From Spirochaetia bacterium (GTDB taxonomy: Bacteria; Spirochaetota; Spirochaetia; Treponematales; Rectinemataceae), in the NCBI GenBank assembly GCA_029975555.1, contig JARKOY010000109.1, positions 62,001 through 126,000 of the forward strand: a stretch of DNA of 64,000 nucleotides, given 5' to 3'. How positions within the stretch are numbered: position 1 is the stretch's first letter; every line of letters begins with the position of its first letter. Both the position numbers and the translations under genes were made by a program. Below the pieces are notes generated by a model, which saw only the letters and a list, made by a program, of their open reading frames with translations, made no database searches and was not told where the DNA came from. Positions 17,483 to 26,098 of the stretch are shown here, in pieces.

Positions 17483-18121
17483 ATGAGTTCGATTTTTGAT
17501 GAGATACGACGGTACGGTATAGTGCCTGTCATCAAGCTCGCTCAGCCTTCAGAGGCCATTCCTCTCGCGCGTGCGCTGCTCGAAGCGGGCTTGCCGGTCG
17601 CCGAGATTACCTTCAGAACTGGAGCGGCAAAAGAAGCAATAAAGACGATGCGGGCCAAGTTTCCCACTATGCTCATAGGCGCGGGCACGGTGATCACGCT
17701 CGAGCAGATTGCCGCAGCGCAGGAGGCCGGCGCAATGTTCATCGTGACACCAGGCTTTAACCCAAAAATTGTCGATGCATGTCGAGGGCGCGAGCTCCCC
17801 ATCATCCCCGGAGTCAACGCTCCAAGTCAAGTCGAACAAGGTCTCGAGCGAGGGCTCTCCATGCTGAAGTTTTTTCCGGCCGAGGCTTCTGGCGGTATCA
17901 AAATGCTCAAAGCGCTTCAAGGGCCTTACAGCGATGTGTCCTTTGTGCCAACAGGGGGCATTGATAGCACGAACCTTGCCAATTACATCAAACTGAGCAA
18001 TGTCGCGGCAATCGGCGGCAGCTGGATGGTAAAAGAAGAATTGATCTCTTCAGGCAAATTTGAAGAAATTACGGCGCTGTGCAAAGAGGCTTTGGCCATC
18101 GTGCGTCAAGCCCGCATATGA
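17483..18121 (+). CDS. KDPG/KHG aldolase family protein
   Basis: This 212-aa class I aldolase is full length for the Eda family. The proton-relay Glu41 (AEITFRTGAA), the GAGTVIT phosphate-loop region, TPGFNP, and the Schiff-base Lys129 in LKFFPAEASGG are present, followed by VPTGGID and AIGGSWM. It cleaves 2-keto-3-deoxy-6-phosphoaldonates to pyruvate and an aldehyde phosphate. In this operon it offers a pyruvate-forming exit for an oxidised sugar. GGAGG precedes the ATG. Confidence 0.9.
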   Translation: MSSIFDEIRRYGIVPVIKLAQPSEAIPLARALLEAGLPVAEITFRTGAAKEAIKTMRAKFPTMLIGAGTVITLEQIAAAQEAGAMFIVTPGFNPKIVDACRGRELPIIPGVNAPSQVEQGLERGLSMLKFFPAEASGGIKMLKALQGPYSDVSFVPTGGIDSTNLANYIKLSNVAAIGGSWMVKEELISSGKFEEITALCKEALAIVRQARI

Positions 18122-18139
18122 AAAACAAAGAAGATTGCT

Positions 18140-19153
18140 ATGAAATATCGATACTTTGGAACCACTGGCCTTAAGATAAGCGAAATCAGCTTCGGCACGC
18201 AGACGTTTGGCTGGACCACGGGGGAGGAGGATGCTTTCAGCCTCCTCGATTACTACACGCAGGAAGGCGGCAACTACCTAGATACCGCCGATTCCTATAA
18301 TAATGGTGCATCGGAAGAGATTCTTGGCGCGTGGCTCAGACAGCGTAAGAAGCACGACGACCTCCTGATCGGTACAAAGGTATTCTTCAACGATCGGGTG
18401 GGTGAAGGGTCGAATGAGGTTGGGCATTCGAGGAAGCATATTGTACGCTCGCTCGAAACGAGCCTGCGACGGCTCGGCGTCGAAGCTATCGATCTGTACC
18501 AGCTCCACTGTTACGACCGCGGCGTCGATGTCGAACTCGTTGTCGACACGCTGGAAATGCTTATCAGGCAAGGAAAGATACTTCACTATGGGCTTTCGAA
18601 CTTTATGCCGTCCACCATCATGAAAATGATCATGCTTGGCCGCCTGAAAGGCGTAGCTCGGCCAGCTTCGCTTCAGCTTGAGTACAGCCTCCTTGTGCGG
18701 AGTCCTGAATGGGAATTGCTGCCCCTTTGCGCTGAAGAAGGTATCGGCACCCTCGCATGGTCGCCGCTTGCAGGCGGGTGGCTCACCGGCAAGTACAAGA
18801 GAAACGCCGAAGTGCCAAAAAACAGCCGCGTCGGCCGCAAAGACCGCGAGTACGATCAGCCTGACAAACGCGATGGTGAAAGAACTTGGGCGATTCTCGA
18901 CACCTTGGAAACTATCGCCCAGGCGAGGGGTGTTCCTGTTTCGCAGGTAGCGCTCAATTGGCTGCGAACAAAACACCATGTTTCCTCGGTGCTGATTGGA
19001 GCTCGGACCATGGAGCAGCTCAAAGAAAATCTTTCCTGTGTAAGGTGGGATCTTACCAGCGACGAGATCGACATCTTGGATTCGGCGAGCGCAGTGCCTA
19101 CGCCATATCCTTACAGCTTCATCGAGACTTATAGCAGGCCATCATATCACTGA
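18140..19153 (+). CDS. Aldo/keto reductase
   Basis: This 337-aa TIM-barrel oxidoreductase of the AKR superfamily (Tas/YajO-like branch) has the N-terminal KYRYFGTTGLKISEISFGT. The catalytic set is Asp/Tyr in DTADSYNNGASEEILG, Lys in LIGTKVF and His in YQLHCYDRG; the C-terminal nucleotide-binding region is SVLIGARTMEQLKENL. It is NADPH-dependent and acts on aldehydes, ketoses or glycosides. It is 18 bases after the aldolase, with only a weak AAGAAG site before the ATG. Confidence 0.9.
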   Translation: MKYRYFGTTGLKISEISFGTQTFGWTTGEEDAFSLLDYYTQEGGNYLDTADSYNNGASEEILGAWLRQRKKHDDLLIGTKVFFNDRVGEGSNEVGHSRKHIVRSLETSLRRLGVEAIDLYQLHCYDRGVDVELVVDTLEMLIRQGKILHYGLSNFMPSTIMKMIMLGRLKGVARPASLQLEYSLLVRSPEWELLPLCAEEGIGTLAWSPLAGGWLTGKYKRNAEVPKNSRVGRKDREYDQPDKRDGERTWAILDTLETIAQARGVPVSQVALNWLRTKHHVSSVLIGARTMEQLKENLSCVRWDLTSDEIDILDSASAVPTPYPYSFIETYSRPSYH

Positions 19154-19168
19154 AAGAGAGGTGTAATC

Positions 19169-19843
19169 ATGACAAAGGACGAATTGGCAAAAAGCATAGA
19201 ATATACCCTTTTAAAGCCCACCGCAACGGCACCGATGATCACTAAACTCTGTGAAGAGGCTCGGCAGTACCATTTTGCCTGTGTCGCAGTCAATCTCTGT
19301 TGGGTTCCGCTGTGCGCCACGCTTTTGAAGGGGTCTGGCGTATCGGTGTGTACGGGTATTGGTTTTCCCCTTGGCGCCACGGCTACCGCAATCAAAGTGG
19401 AAGAAGCAAAGCTTGCGATTGCGCAGGGGGCAAGCGAAGTCGATGTGGTCATCAATATTGGAAAGGCAAAAGAGGGAGACTGGAAGGCGGTTCAGGAAGA
19501 GCTCATGGCCGTCGCCGCGGTGGCCAAACCCTTGGCCACCATGAAGGTCATCCTCGAAACCTGTTACCTAACCGACGCGGAGAAGATCGAAGTCTGCAAA
19601 GCGGCGCTCGCCTGCGGAGCTGATTACGTCAAGACCAGCACAGGCTTTGGTACCGCCGGCGCAACGATAGAGGATGTCAAATTGATGCGGAGCACCGTGG
19701 GAACAAAGATGAAAGTAAAAGCCTCCGGTGGGATCAAGACGCTGGATGACGCATTTGCACTGCTCGATGCCGGCGCGGCACGCCTCGGCACGTCGAACGG
19801 TGTTTCGATTATGGAAGAGTTCGTTCGCCGCACAAAGAATTGA
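19169..19843 (+). CDS. deoC: Deoxyribose-phosphate aldolase
   Basis: This 224-aa class I aldolase has DeoC residues in place: Asp92 (EVDVVINIG), Schiff-base Lys155 (ADYVKTSTGF) and Lys184 (KASGGIK). It cleaves 2-deoxyribose-5-phosphate to glyceraldehyde-3-phosphate and acetaldehyde, although cluster context may mean a related substrate. It is the last gene of the operon, with GAGAGGTG before the ATG. No strong terminator was seen after it, only a weakly structured, gene-free stretch to the frl promoter (19844-20093). Confidence 0.93.
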   Translation: MTKDELAKSIEYTLLKPTATAPMITKLCEEARQYHFACVAVNLCWVPLCATLLKGSGVSVCTGIGFPLGATATAIKVEEAKLAIAQGASEVDVVINIGKAKEGDWKAVQEELMAVAAVAKPLATMKVILETCYLTDAEKIEVCKAALACGADYVKTSTGFGTAGATIEDVKLMRSTVGTKMKVKASGGIKTLDDAFALLDAGAARLGTSNGVSIMEEFVRRTKN

Positions 19844-20093
19844 GCTTCAAAGGCTCGTAACATCGTAACATAAGAGAGCGACTTCGTTTCATCATCCGTC
19901 TACAGGGAGCTACAGCCTCATCGAGATCGTCAAAGCCGACGCGCATGAGCCATACAAGCATCGAAGAGCGTAAATGAGACACAGGCGCTCTTGCCGTACT
20001 CCTGGGACCTGGGGTCTATTGATTGTTACGCAATAGGGTAAAAATTTACGGTTACGAAATCTACGCATACCTCCGTTTCTTAAATATTGAGTC

Positions 20094-20122
20094 TTGACAA
20101 TTGGTACGAGCAGCAGTAATAT
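20094..20122 (+). promoter_or_regulatory. Sigma70 promoter of the frl operon
   Basis: Perfect TTGACA (20094-20099), a 17-base spacer and TAATAT (20117-20122). It lies directly upstream of the operator-like repeats and 53 bases before the frlB start. Confidence 0.7.
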
Positions 20123-20157
20123 AACATCTGTATACATCTTATGATGTATTATGTTAT
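20121..20157. promoter_or_regulatory. Candidate FrlR operator
   Basis: Nested inverted repeats overlap the transcription start region: ATAACAT (20121-20127) with ATGTTAT (20151-20157), and ATACATC (20132-20138) with GATGTAT (20143-20149). They contain the palindrome TGTATACA (20129-20136), which resembles operators of HutC-type GntR regulators. Occupancy here would block the frl promoter. Confidence 0.6.
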
Positions 20158-20174
20158 ATTATACGGAGGGCAAG

Positions 20175-21149
20175 ATGGCATCCCATCATGAAGAGCTCCT
20201 ACAAACAGCAATCGCCGCGGCTGCAAAAGAAAAGCCACGAAATATTTATTTTGTCGCCTGTGGTGGATCTCTTGCGTTTATGTACAACCAGCAATATATC
20301 ATCGATAGAGAGACCGACATTCCGAGTTTTATTTACTCATCGAATGAATTCATCCATCGCTCTCCGAAGTCATTAGGTCCGGGGTCTCTCGTCATTACGT
20401 GTAGTCATTCAGGCAATACTCCAGAGACTGTCGAGGCCACGAAGTTTGCGCGCGAAAAAGGTGCGCTGACTGTCTCATACTCCTTTAAAGAAGATTCTCC
20501 ACTCTGGCGGACTGCGGAATACAACCTTCACTACGACTGGGGACCTGATTCGAATGCGTACGACCATCGGTCTGGCATGGCGATTCGTTTTATTTTTGGT
20601 TTTCTTAATGCATTGCAACATAATGAAATGTATGGCATGGCGCTGGAAGCTGTCAAAGGTCTTCAGAATATTTTCAATCGTAATAAGGCGAAATTTTCGA
20701 AAGCGGCGGATGCCTTCGGATCGGACCATAAGCGGGAACCCATTATTTATACTATGGGATCAGGTCCCCTTTATGGGGAGGCTTACTCATTCGCGATTTG
20801 TCTGCTTCAGGAGATGCAGTGGATCCACGCTGCAGCGATTCATTCCGGTGAATATTTTCATGGTCCCTTCGAAATCACGGACTATGATGTTCCTTTCCTT
20901 ATTTTGAAGACGGACGGAGAAACGCGGCCTCTCGACGATCGGGCGTACGATTTTGCTTCGAAGTTCAGTAAAAAGGTGACGGTGGTTGATGCCAAGGAAT
21001 TCGACTGGGCAGGAATCGATGAGTCTCTTCACAGTTATTTTGCTACTCCCCTTATGGGGGCCGTGCTTCGCACCTATGCCGAAAGACTCGCCGAACACAG
21101 GGGTCATCCGCTCTCGGTTCGCCGTTATATGTGGAAGATGGAGTATTGA
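20175..21149 (+). CDS. frlB: Fructoselysine-6-phosphate deglycase
   Basis: This 324-aa SIS-domain protein has NIYFVACGGSLAFMY (~25-39), VITCSHSGNTPETVEATKFAREKGALTVSYS in the first SIS lobe, and TMGSGPLYGEAYS and AAIHSGEYFHGPFEI in the second. These are the positions used by FrlB, where the Glu/His pair of SGEYFHGPFE is catalytic. The enzyme splits fructoselysine-6-phosphate into glucose-6-phosphate and lysine. The start at 20175 is supported by GGAGGG four bases upstream; an in-frame ATG at 20151 lies inside the operator. It is the first gene of a frl operon. Confidence 0.9.
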   Translation: MASHHEELLQTAIAAAAKEKPRNIYFVACGGSLAFMYNQQYIIDRETDIPSFIYSSNEFIHRSPKSLGPGSLVITCSHSGNTPETVEATKFAREKGALTVSYSFKEDSPLWRTAEYNLHYDWGPDSNAYDHRSGMAIRFIFGFLNALQHNEMYGMALEAVKGLQNIFNRNKAKFSKAADAFGSDHKREPIIYTMGSGPLYGEAYSFAICLLQEMQWIHAAAIHSGEYFHGPFEITDYDVPFLILKTDGETRPLDDRAYDFASKFSKKVTVVDAKEFDWAGIDESLHSYFATPLMGAVLRTYAERLAEHRGHPLSVRRYMWKMEY

Positions 21150-21237
21150 TCGGGCGAGCGCACCCATCGAACGCCGATCATGCTCGTCGATATATGACAT
21201 TCCTCGTGGAGAGGGATGTATTACAAGGAGGTTTCAG

Positions 21238-22506
21238 ATGTCAAAACGCGTTGTACTTCTTATCAGCGGTCTTCTGTTGGTAACGTCGTTGATGAGTGCA
21301 CAGCAGGTCACTCTCCGCTTTTTCCATCGCTGGCCACAAGAACCAAGAAAGAGCTACTATGATGCGCTCGTCGCGGAATTCGAAAAACAAAATCCCGATA
21401 TAAAGATTGTCATGGACAGTGTGGTCAACGATTCGTATAAGGAAAAAATCAGGGTGCTCGTCTCTTCTGATGATATCCCCGATGTGTTCTGCAGCTGGTC
21501 AGACTCGTTTGCGTACAACCTCGTGAAATCAGGGAGGATTAAACCGCTTAACGATATGTTGGCCAAAGATAAGGCGTTCGCCGACAGCTTTATTCAATCG
21601 CAGATAAAATCGTTCACGTTCGATGGCAAAATATATGGATTGCCTCAGACGATGGATGGAAAAGTATTCATCTACAACAGAGAGATATTCAATAAGGCTG
21701 GTATTACGAAATTGCCTTCGAACTACGACGAGCTCATTGAGCTCTTTGAGGCGCTCCAAAAGAAAGGCTACAAGACTCCTATTCTTGAAGGCCTCCAGGA
21801 CCCGTGGACGATTTCCCATTATCTCGGCTCGATGTTCCAGCTCTATCTTCCTGCGAGCGTGACGCAGAAGGATTATGCCGAGGCGACGGGGGCGTTCACC
21901 GATGCGGGGTATAAAGTCGTTTTGGAGCGCTTTAAGCAGATCGTAAAGTATATGGGGCCGAACGCGACCTCGATGACACACACCGATGTCCGAAACCTCT
22001 TCGCTGCAGGCAAACTTCCTGTGATGTACGTTCAGCTGGCCGAATTCGGGCTCATTCGTCAATCGAACCCGAATCTTAAATACGGCTACTTCGGATTTCC
22101 TCCATTTAAAGATGGGAAAGGTGAGGTCGGTTATATCGAGGGAGCTCCGGAGGGTTTTATGATGTCCAGTACCTGTAAAAACCCTGCAGCCGCCGAAAAA
22201 TTCCTCAAATTTATCTTCTCTCTGCAGAACGCGCAGAAATTCGTAAAGGATATTGGTGCACCGGTGGCTATCAAGGGGGCGGTGACGAAAGAAAATTCTT
22301 TCCCTGAACTGCTCGATGCGGTAGAAATATTGAATGAAGCAAAAGGCATGGTCCCTTGGTTTGACAATGCGGTCAACATCAAAGTAGCCGATGCCTTCAT
22401 GAGGGGCTGTCAAGCATTAGCCACCAACGACAAAACTATAGACCAGGTCATGGCTGATGTTCAGACGGCAGCGAAGATTGTCGCAAGCGAAGCTAAGAAG
22501 AAGTAA
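21238..22506 (+). CDS. frlO: Amino-sugar ABC transporter, substrate-binding protein
   Basis: This 422-aa CUT1-type extracellular binding protein has a signal peptide (MSKRVVLLISGLLLVTSLMSA, then QQVTLRFFHRW). It then has the type-1 pattern: YDALVAEFEKQNPDIKIVMD, VLVSSDDIPDVFCSWSD, YGLPQTMDGKVFIYNREIFNKAGI and GYFGFPPFKDGKGE. Its place between frlB and the two permeases matches FrlO of Bacillus, so the ligand is probably fructoselysine or another Amadori compound. AAGGAGG precedes the ATG. A hairpin follows the gene. Confidence 0.85.
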   Translation: MSKRVVLLISGLLLVTSLMSAQQVTLRFFHRWPQEPRKSYYDALVAEFEKQNPDIKIVMDSVVNDSYKEKIRVLVSSDDIPDVFCSWSDSFAYNLVKSGRIKPLNDMLAKDKAFADSFIQSQIKSFTFDGKIYGLPQTMDGKVFIYNREIFNKAGITKLPSNYDELIELFEALQKKGYKTPILEGLQDPWTISHYLGSMFQLYLPASVTQKDYAEATGAFTDAGYKVVLERFKQIVKYMGPNATSMTHTDVRNLFAAGKLPVMYVQLAEFGLIRQSNPNLKYGYFGFPPFKDGKGEVGYIEGAPEGFMMSSTCKNPAAAEKFLKFIFSLQNAQKFVKDIGAPVAIKGAVTKENSFPELLDAVEILNEAKGMVPWFDNAVNIKVADAFMRGCQALATNDKTIDQVMADVQTAAKIVASEAKKK

Positions 22507-22525
22507 TGATTTTATAATTGAATTG

Positions 22526-22559
22526 GGCAGGAGGCGCGATTGCGCTCCTCCTGCCTTTT
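22526..22559 (+). terminator. Intercistronic hairpin after frlO
   Basis: GGCAGGAG (from 22526) pairs with CTCCTGCC (to 22555), with an inner GCGC/GCGC stem, and TTTT follows. It lies between the binding-protein and permease genes and probably reduces expression of the membrane subunits. Confidence 0.7.
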
Positions 22560-22587
22560 CTAAAATTCTATACGAAGAAGAGAAAGC

Positions 22588-23478
22588 ATGACAAAGCGAC
22601 AATTGAGAACGACATTCGAACCGGTTCTATTCGTGCTCCCGAGCGTGCTGTTGCTTGGTGTTTTCATGTACTATCCGCTTGTCCAAAACTTTGTCTACAG
22701 TTTTTTCCGATTCTCTGCCTTCTCCTCAAGCAAAGTATTTATCGGCTTTCAAAATTATACACATCTTTTGAAAGATGATATCGTCATCACCGCGCTGAGA
22801 AACAATCTGCGATATGCGATTGTGTCTGTCATCTTTCAGGTCTGTTTTGGGCTTGTACTTGCAGCGATTCTGGAGGATCGTGCATTTAGGCGCGTCTCGC
22901 CTTTATTCCGGACAATGTTCTTCATCCCCGTCACCATTTCGATCTCGGTCATATGTCTTTTGTTTGGTTTCATCTATCGGCCGATGGACGGCCTTTTGAA
23001 TCAGTTCTTGAGCCTCATAGGCCTTGATGTTCTGACGCGACCATGGCTTGGATCGGCGAAGACTGCGATCTGGGCTACAATCGCTGTGTCTCAGTGGCAG
23101 AGCATCGGATATGTAATGATGTTGTTCATCGTTGCGATTCAAAAGATTCCCGAAGAGTTGTATGAAGCCGCCGAGATCGATGGAGCTACCAAAATTCGAA
23201 GATTTTTTGCGATAACGCTTCCTCAGGTCAAGGAGATGTTCTTTGTGACGACGCTGATCACCGTGACCGGTTCTGTTATGGTCTTCAACGAACCTTACAT
23301 TTTGACTCAGGGAGGCGGCCCCGGCACAAGTTCCATCACGATTGCGGTGCACATGTATCAATCTGGTTTTTTCAAGGACATGATGGGGTATGCATCAACT
23401 CTCGCTGTGGTGATATTCCTCATTTCGATTATACTCGGCATTCTTCAGCTTGCGGTGTTCAAATCCGGGGAGGATTGA
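22588..23478 (+). CDS. frlN: Amino-sugar ABC transporter permease 1
   Basis: This 296-aa MalF/UgpA-like membrane protein has about six transmembrane segments, starting FVLPSVLLLGVFMYYPLVQNF. The cytoplasmic EAA loop is PEELYEAAEIDGATKIRRFFAITLPQVKEM (~190-219), which docks on the ATPase. It works with FrlM and FrlO. No ABC ATPase gene is present in the operon, as in Bacillus, where a shared MsmX-type ATPase serves the system. The next gene begins 3 bases after the stop. Confidence 0.87.
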   Translation: MTKRQLRTTFEPVLFVLPSVLLLGVFMYYPLVQNFVYSFFRFSAFSSSKVFIGFQNYTHLLKDDIVITALRNNLRYAIVSVIFQVCFGLVLAAILEDRAFRRVSPLFRTMFFIPVTISISVICLLFGFIYRPMDGLLNQFLSLIGLDVLTRPWLGSAKTAIWATIAVSQWQSIGYVMMLFIVAIQKIPEELYEAAEIDGATKIRRFFAITLPQVKEMFFVTTLITVTGSVMVFNEPYILTQGGGPGTSSITIAVHMYQSGFFKDMMGYASTLAVVIFLISIILGILQLAVFKSGED

Positions 23479-23481
23479 GAG

Positions 23482-24336
23482 ATGTATGGAGTGAAACCTA
23501 GAAATCATCGCCGCGATGCTTTGAGTTTGAGCCAGGTTCCAATATTAATCATACTGTTAGTATATTTTGCGATCATAGCATATCCTCTCTTCTGGATTCT
23601 GATGTCGTCGCTCAAGACGACCGAGGATATTTCGGTGAATATATGGGCTCTCCCCAAAGTTCCCCAGTGGCATAACTACACCGATGCCTGGCGGTTTGGC
23701 ATCTCAGGCTATTTTATCAACAGCATCATTGTTACAGTCTCGACAATTTTTGCAGTTTTGGTCATCGCTTCGCTTGGAGCCTATGGATTATCTCGGTTTA
23801 AGGTTTCATGGCTAAAATATGTGCTGATATTTGTGATGGGCGGAATGATGCTTAATCCTCAGGTCTGCCTTATCCCTCTGTACAAGCTTCTCACTGCGCT
23901 GAAACTCCGCAATACATATTGGGCCCTCATTATACCTTACACAACATTCAGATTGCCCCTGAATATCCTTTTGATCAGGACGTTTTTTCTCTCAATACCG
24001 AAAGAAATTGAAGAATCGGCGAAGCTCGACGGTTGCACGAATTTGCAGACATACGCTCGGATTTTTGTTCCTATGTCGACGCCGATCATGATCACAGGGG
24101 CAATTTTGACTGCATACTACGCATGGAATGAATTCATGTTCGCTATAATATTCATCGATTCTAATAAATACCGGACTATTCCCGCTGGCTTGATGGCCTT
24201 CCGAGATGCCTTGCAGATAAATTGGGGTCCTCTTATTGCAGGTATGGTTATCGCTTCTCTACCACTGGTTCTCTTCTTCTTATTTGCGCAAAAACAGTTT
24301 ATTCGAGGCATGACGGCTGGTTCGGTAAAGGGCTGA
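23482..24336 (+). CDS. frlM: Amino-sugar ABC transporter permease 2
   Basis: This 284-aa MalG/UgpE-like permease has six hydrophobic segments. It includes the typical YPLFWILMSSLKTTEDI start, FVMGGMMLNPQVCLIPLYKLL, the EAA loop PKEIEESAKLDGCTNLQTYARIFVPMSTP (~174-202) and the C-terminal FFLFAQKQFIRGMTAGSVKG motif common to this group. It pairs with FrlN to form the channel. GGGGAGG precedes the ATG. Confidence 0.88.
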   Translation: MYGVKPRNHRRDALSLSQVPILIILLVYFAIIAYPLFWILMSSLKTTEDISVNIWALPKVPQWHNYTDAWRFGISGYFINSIIVTVSTIFAVLVIASLGAYGLSRFKVSWLKYVLIFVMGGMMLNPQVCLIPLYKLLTALKLRNTYWALIIPYTTFRLPLNILLIRTFFLSIPKEIEESAKLDGCTNLQTYARIFVPMSTPIMITGAILTAYYAWNEFMFAIIFIDSNKYRTIPAGLMAFRDALQINWGPLIAGMVIASLPLVLFFLFAQKQFIRGMTAGSVKG

Positions 24337-24372
24337 GCTTGTCTCGTGCACATAACTTCAAGAGGTTGAAAC

Positions 24373-25200
24373 ATGAAAATTATAGGCGTCGGCGATAATG
24401 TCGTGGATTGCTATCTGGATCAAAGACTTTACTATCCTGGTGGGAATGCGCTTAACGTCGCAGTCAATTGCAAGCGCAATGGAGTCGAAAGGGCAGCCTA
24501 TCTTGGGGTATTTGGGGACGATGAGGCGGCCGAACATATCAAGCGTTGTTTGAGGCAAGAAGAAGTATCGTACCAGTATTCACGAAAAGTATATGCTCGA
24601 AGCGGTCATCCATCGGTCAATTTGACTCCTGCAGGAGACCGCGTGTTCTGCGGAGGCCCCCGAGACACAGCCCAGCATATTCTCCGTATTCGACTTACAC
24701 AACAAGATATCGACTACATCAGCAGCTTCGATTGCTGTCACACGAGCTGTTTTTCGGGAATCGAACCGGAACTGCCCATCCTCGCAACATGTTGCGATGT
24801 CTCGTTCGATTTTTCAACTCGAACAGAGAAAGAGTATATCGAGCTTGTGAGTCCGCACACGCGCTTTGCCTTTTTCTCTGGCGCTTCGCTTACCGATGAG
24901 CAGATATCATCCATCTTCGATCTTTGTCACTCAAATGGCACAGAGATTGTGGGGATTACCCTCGGCGAGAAGGGTGCTCTATTTTCGCACAGGGGAGAGC
25001 GATTTTTTCAGCCAATCAAGTCAGCCGGAAAGGTCATTGACACCATGGGGGCAGGTGATAGTTTTATTGCTGGCTTTCTTACGCGCTTCTATGATATAAA
25101 TGATATGAAAGCGGCATTGGACTATGCTGCGGATAGGGCGGCGATTACGTGCACGTTTTATGGCGCGTTTGGCTATCCTCATCCTTTCGATGATGAGTAG
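24373..25200 (+). CDS. frlD: Fructoselysine 6-kinase
   Basis: This 275-aa PfkB-family kinase closely follows FrlD: N-terminal GDNVVDCYLDQRLYYPGGNALNVAVNCKRNG, and C-terminal GITLEKGA-like block (GITLGEKGALF) with VIDTMGAGDSFIAGFLTRF holding the catalytic Asp. It phosphorylates fructoselysine at C6 so that FrlB can cleave it. It lies between the permease genes and the regulator, as in Bacillus. GAGG precedes the start. Confidence 0.9.
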   Translation: MKIIGVGDNVVDCYLDQRLYYPGGNALNVAVNCKRNGVERAAYLGVFGDDEAAEHIKRCLRQEEVSYQYSRKVYARSGHPSVNLTPAGDRVFCGGPRDTAQHILRIRLTQQDIDYISSFDCCHTSCFSGIEPELPILATCCDVSFDFSTRTEKEYIELVSPHTRFAFFSGASLTDEQISSIFDLCHSNGTEIVGITLGEKGALFSHRGERFFQPIKSAGKVIDTMGAGDSFIAGFLTRFYDINDMKAALDYAADRAAITCTFYGAFGYPHPFDDE

Positions 25201-25212
25201 GCAGAATGGGAT

Positions 25213-25989
25213 ATGCTGGAACAAAACAGTTCACAACCTTTATATGATCAGCTCAAACAAATCATTATCAGTGGGATATTATCTGGGCAGTACAAGCATG
25301 GTCAGCGTCTTCCCAGCGAAACCCAATTAGCCGAAATGTATGGTATAAGCCGAATAACCGTTCGGCGTGCTCTCGCAGAGCTTGAAGCGGAAGGATATCT
25401 CTCTACCCAGCAAGGAAGAGGCACTTTTATTAATTTCATAAAAGGTGAAATTCGTCTCATGTCATTTGCGACCATGAGCGACAATTCCACCGATGCCTCA
25501 TTGCGAAGAACGAACCGCATCATTTCAAAGACCTTTATTGATGCAGATGCCACCTTGGCAAAGTATCTCAAGGTGCCGATTGGAACAAAATTGATACGTC
25601 TCTACAGAGTCATGCTGGAAAATGATAAGCCATATTCTCTTGATACGGCATTCTTCATTGTCGATAGATATCCCAACATCTTTGAAAAGATTGTCGATAA
25701 TGTCTCTACGTTTGAAATACTTACACGAGATTATGGCGTCAAGTTCGACAAGGCGGTCAAAGTGATGGGGATCCTCCGTGCCGGGGTTGAAGAGGCGAAA
25801 CTCCTTCAGTGTGCACCCGGCGATCCGCTCTTCTCCATCTCAAAAGTGATGTACGATGCCAACGATGTTCCTCTTCATTATTCGCATTACCTCGTATTGG
25901 GAGATCGATGCGTCTACACGTTGACGGTGACGCACGACATGATGGATACCCAGGTGCGTTATCGAGAGAAGTATTTTGGCCCTGATTGA
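25213..25989 (+). CDS. frlR: GntR/HutC-family regulator of the frl operon
   Basis: This 258-aa regulator has a winged HTH (QPLYDQLKQIIISGILSGQY at ~8-27, then TQLAEMYGISRITVRRALAELEAEGYLSTQQGRGTFI) and a UTRA domain ending with DVPLHYSHYLVLGDRCVYTLTVTHD. It is the last gene of the frl operon, 12 bases after frlD, so it is probably autoregulated. The likely target is the dyad at 20121-20157, and the likely inducer is a phosphorylated Amadori product; both are inferences. Assignment as FrlR rests on family and context. Confidence 0.85.
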   Translation: MLEQNSSQPLYDQLKQIIISGILSGQYKHGQRLPSETQLAEMYGISRITVRRALAELEAEGYLSTQQGRGTFINFIKGEIRLMSFATMSDNSTDASLRRTNRIISKTFIDADATLAKYLKVPIGTKLIRLYRVMLENDKPYSLDTAFFIVDRYPNIFEKIVDNVSTFEILTRDYGVKFDKAVKVMGILRAGVEEAKLLQCAPGDPLFSISKVMYDANDVPLHYSHYLVLGDRCVYTLTVTHDMMDTQVRYREKYFGPD

Positions 25990-26038
25990 TGACGGGCGCA
26001 CATTTTTTTTGAATGCCTACCGTATTTAAGCCGTTCTC

Positions 26039-26067
26039 TTGACACATTGATGCATTGTTTCTACAAT
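26039..26067 (+). promoter_or_regulatory. Strong sigma70 promoter with ArsR-like half-site
   Basis: TTGACA (26039-26044), a 17-base spacer and TACAAT (26062-26067). The -10 lies inside TTCTACAATT (26059-26068), the same ten bases found in the operator of the metal regulator at 28893-28902. It drives the small redox protein and the ArsP-like permease. Confidence 0.75.
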
Positions 26068-26098
26068 TTGCAACATAATGTGCACTATGGAGGTTCAC

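Noticed and set aside
19844-20093. A gene or terminator between deoC and the frl promoter
   Set aside because: No frame with a start and ribosome binding site and no convincing stem with a T-run were found.
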